Shown here piece by piece: positions 1 through 64,000 of a DNA stretch of 64,000 bases (position 1 is the stretch's first letter; each line of letters begins with the position of its first letter). The position numbers were made by a program, and so were the translations under genes. A model generated the notes under the pieces. That model had not been told where the DNA came from. It worked only from the letters and a program-made list of their open reading frames with translations, and searched no databases. The DNA is taken from contig CM072527.1 of the NCBI GenBank assembly GCA_036898135.1, positions 3,615,873 through 3,679,872 of the forward strand, read 5' to 3'. The stretch comes from Oncomelania hupensis. Lineage: Eukaryota > Mollusca > Gastropoda > Littorinimorpha > Pomatiopsidae.

Positions 1-63668
<63,668 letters not shown>

Positions 63669-64000
63669 GTGAGTACCGGCCTTTTCAGGATGATGTCAGT
63701 TTGTGTGTTTTTTGGTTATGAATTCCTGTGCGCAGTTTTGTGGTGATATCATCAGCTTGTGGGTTGTTTGTGAGTGCAGTTTGTGGTGATGTCATCACCT
63801 TGTGGGCTCTGTGTAATCAGTATGTGAGTGCAGTTTGTGGTGATGTTATCAGTTTGTGGATTCTTTGTAATCAGTATGTGAGTGCAGTTTGTGGTGATGT
63901 CATCAAAATGGAGTGTTTTCTGCAGTGACTGGATAGGACTACGAATATGGTCATTTTATTATCTCAATCAAAGAAAAATTCACACGTGGTGCCACATATA
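63669..64000 (+). repeat. Intron 48 start with short tandem repeat
   Basis: Units of about 44-57 nt containing GTGAGTGCAGTTTGTGGTGA and TGTCATCA recur four times at 63730-63905. The final 50 nt (TTATTATCTCAAT, GTGGTGCCA) resemble pieces at 27166-27230 and 42085-42145, probably a dispersed retroposon end. Confidence 0.7.

Overview
The window looks like an animal nuclear genome, most likely a mollusc and probably a gastropod. The evidence is large AT-rich introns with GT-AG splice sites, GC-rich exons, tRNA-derived SINEs, several LINE lineages, a DIRS-type tyrosine-recombinase element, pogo-like, piggyBac-like and hAT-like DNA elements, and very abundant triplet repeats and minisatellites. The phylum is an inference. 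The assignment to one animal gene is firm.

One gene fills the window on the + strand: UBR4 (p600; poe/pushover in flies), the giant E3 ubiquitin ligase. I can place 48 coding exons (numbered 1-48 within this window), about 6,265 nt or 2,087 codons in total. Every exon joins the next in phase with no stop. They run from a disordered acidic stretch through the helical-repeat C-terminal third, a cysteine-rich zinc region (exons 18-19) and the hemiRING E3 module (exons 45-46), and stop short of the last part of the protein. Both gene ends lie outside the window, including the UBR box. Forty-six of the 47 complete introns are GT-AG. Intron 45, directly after the exon with the hemiRING CCIC motif, appears to be GC-AG.

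Layout. 1-6.9 kb: exons 1-8 with a SINE, a piggyBac-like MITE and a pogo/Tigger element. 7-16 kb: exons 9-15 and AT-rich introns with AAT/TTC triplets and a LINE 3' end. 16-23.8 kb: a 7.8 kb intron holding a LINE whose reverse transcriptase is split by an 813-bp transposon with 13-bp inverted ends and a 6-bp target duplication. 23.8-31 kb: exons 16-22, a LINE fragment with a FADD motif, a 35-bp minisatellite reaching an exon, and about 1 kb of (TTC)n. 31-40 kb: exons 22-28 with a 19 x 86-bp array and a roughly 75 x 28-bp array. 40-47 kb: exons 28-34, an 84-bp trinucleotide satellite and a piggyBac-like element. 47-51.3 kb: an antisense two-ORF tyrosine-recombinase element with no visible reverse transcriptase and a perfect 54-nt hairpin end. 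51.8-63.7 kb: exons 35-48, with decayed tandem copies of an exon end, a 41-bp TAG-rich array, and a full copy of a dispersed element rich in AAGGTCA motifs.

Apart from UBR4, the only coding sequences I can support belong to mobile elements. All recognisable retroelement coding fragments are antisense to UBR4. The best candidates for something undescribed are the RT-less tyrosine-recombinase element, the precisely delimited 6-bp-TSD transposon, and the dispersed family carrying nuclear-receptor-like half-sites.
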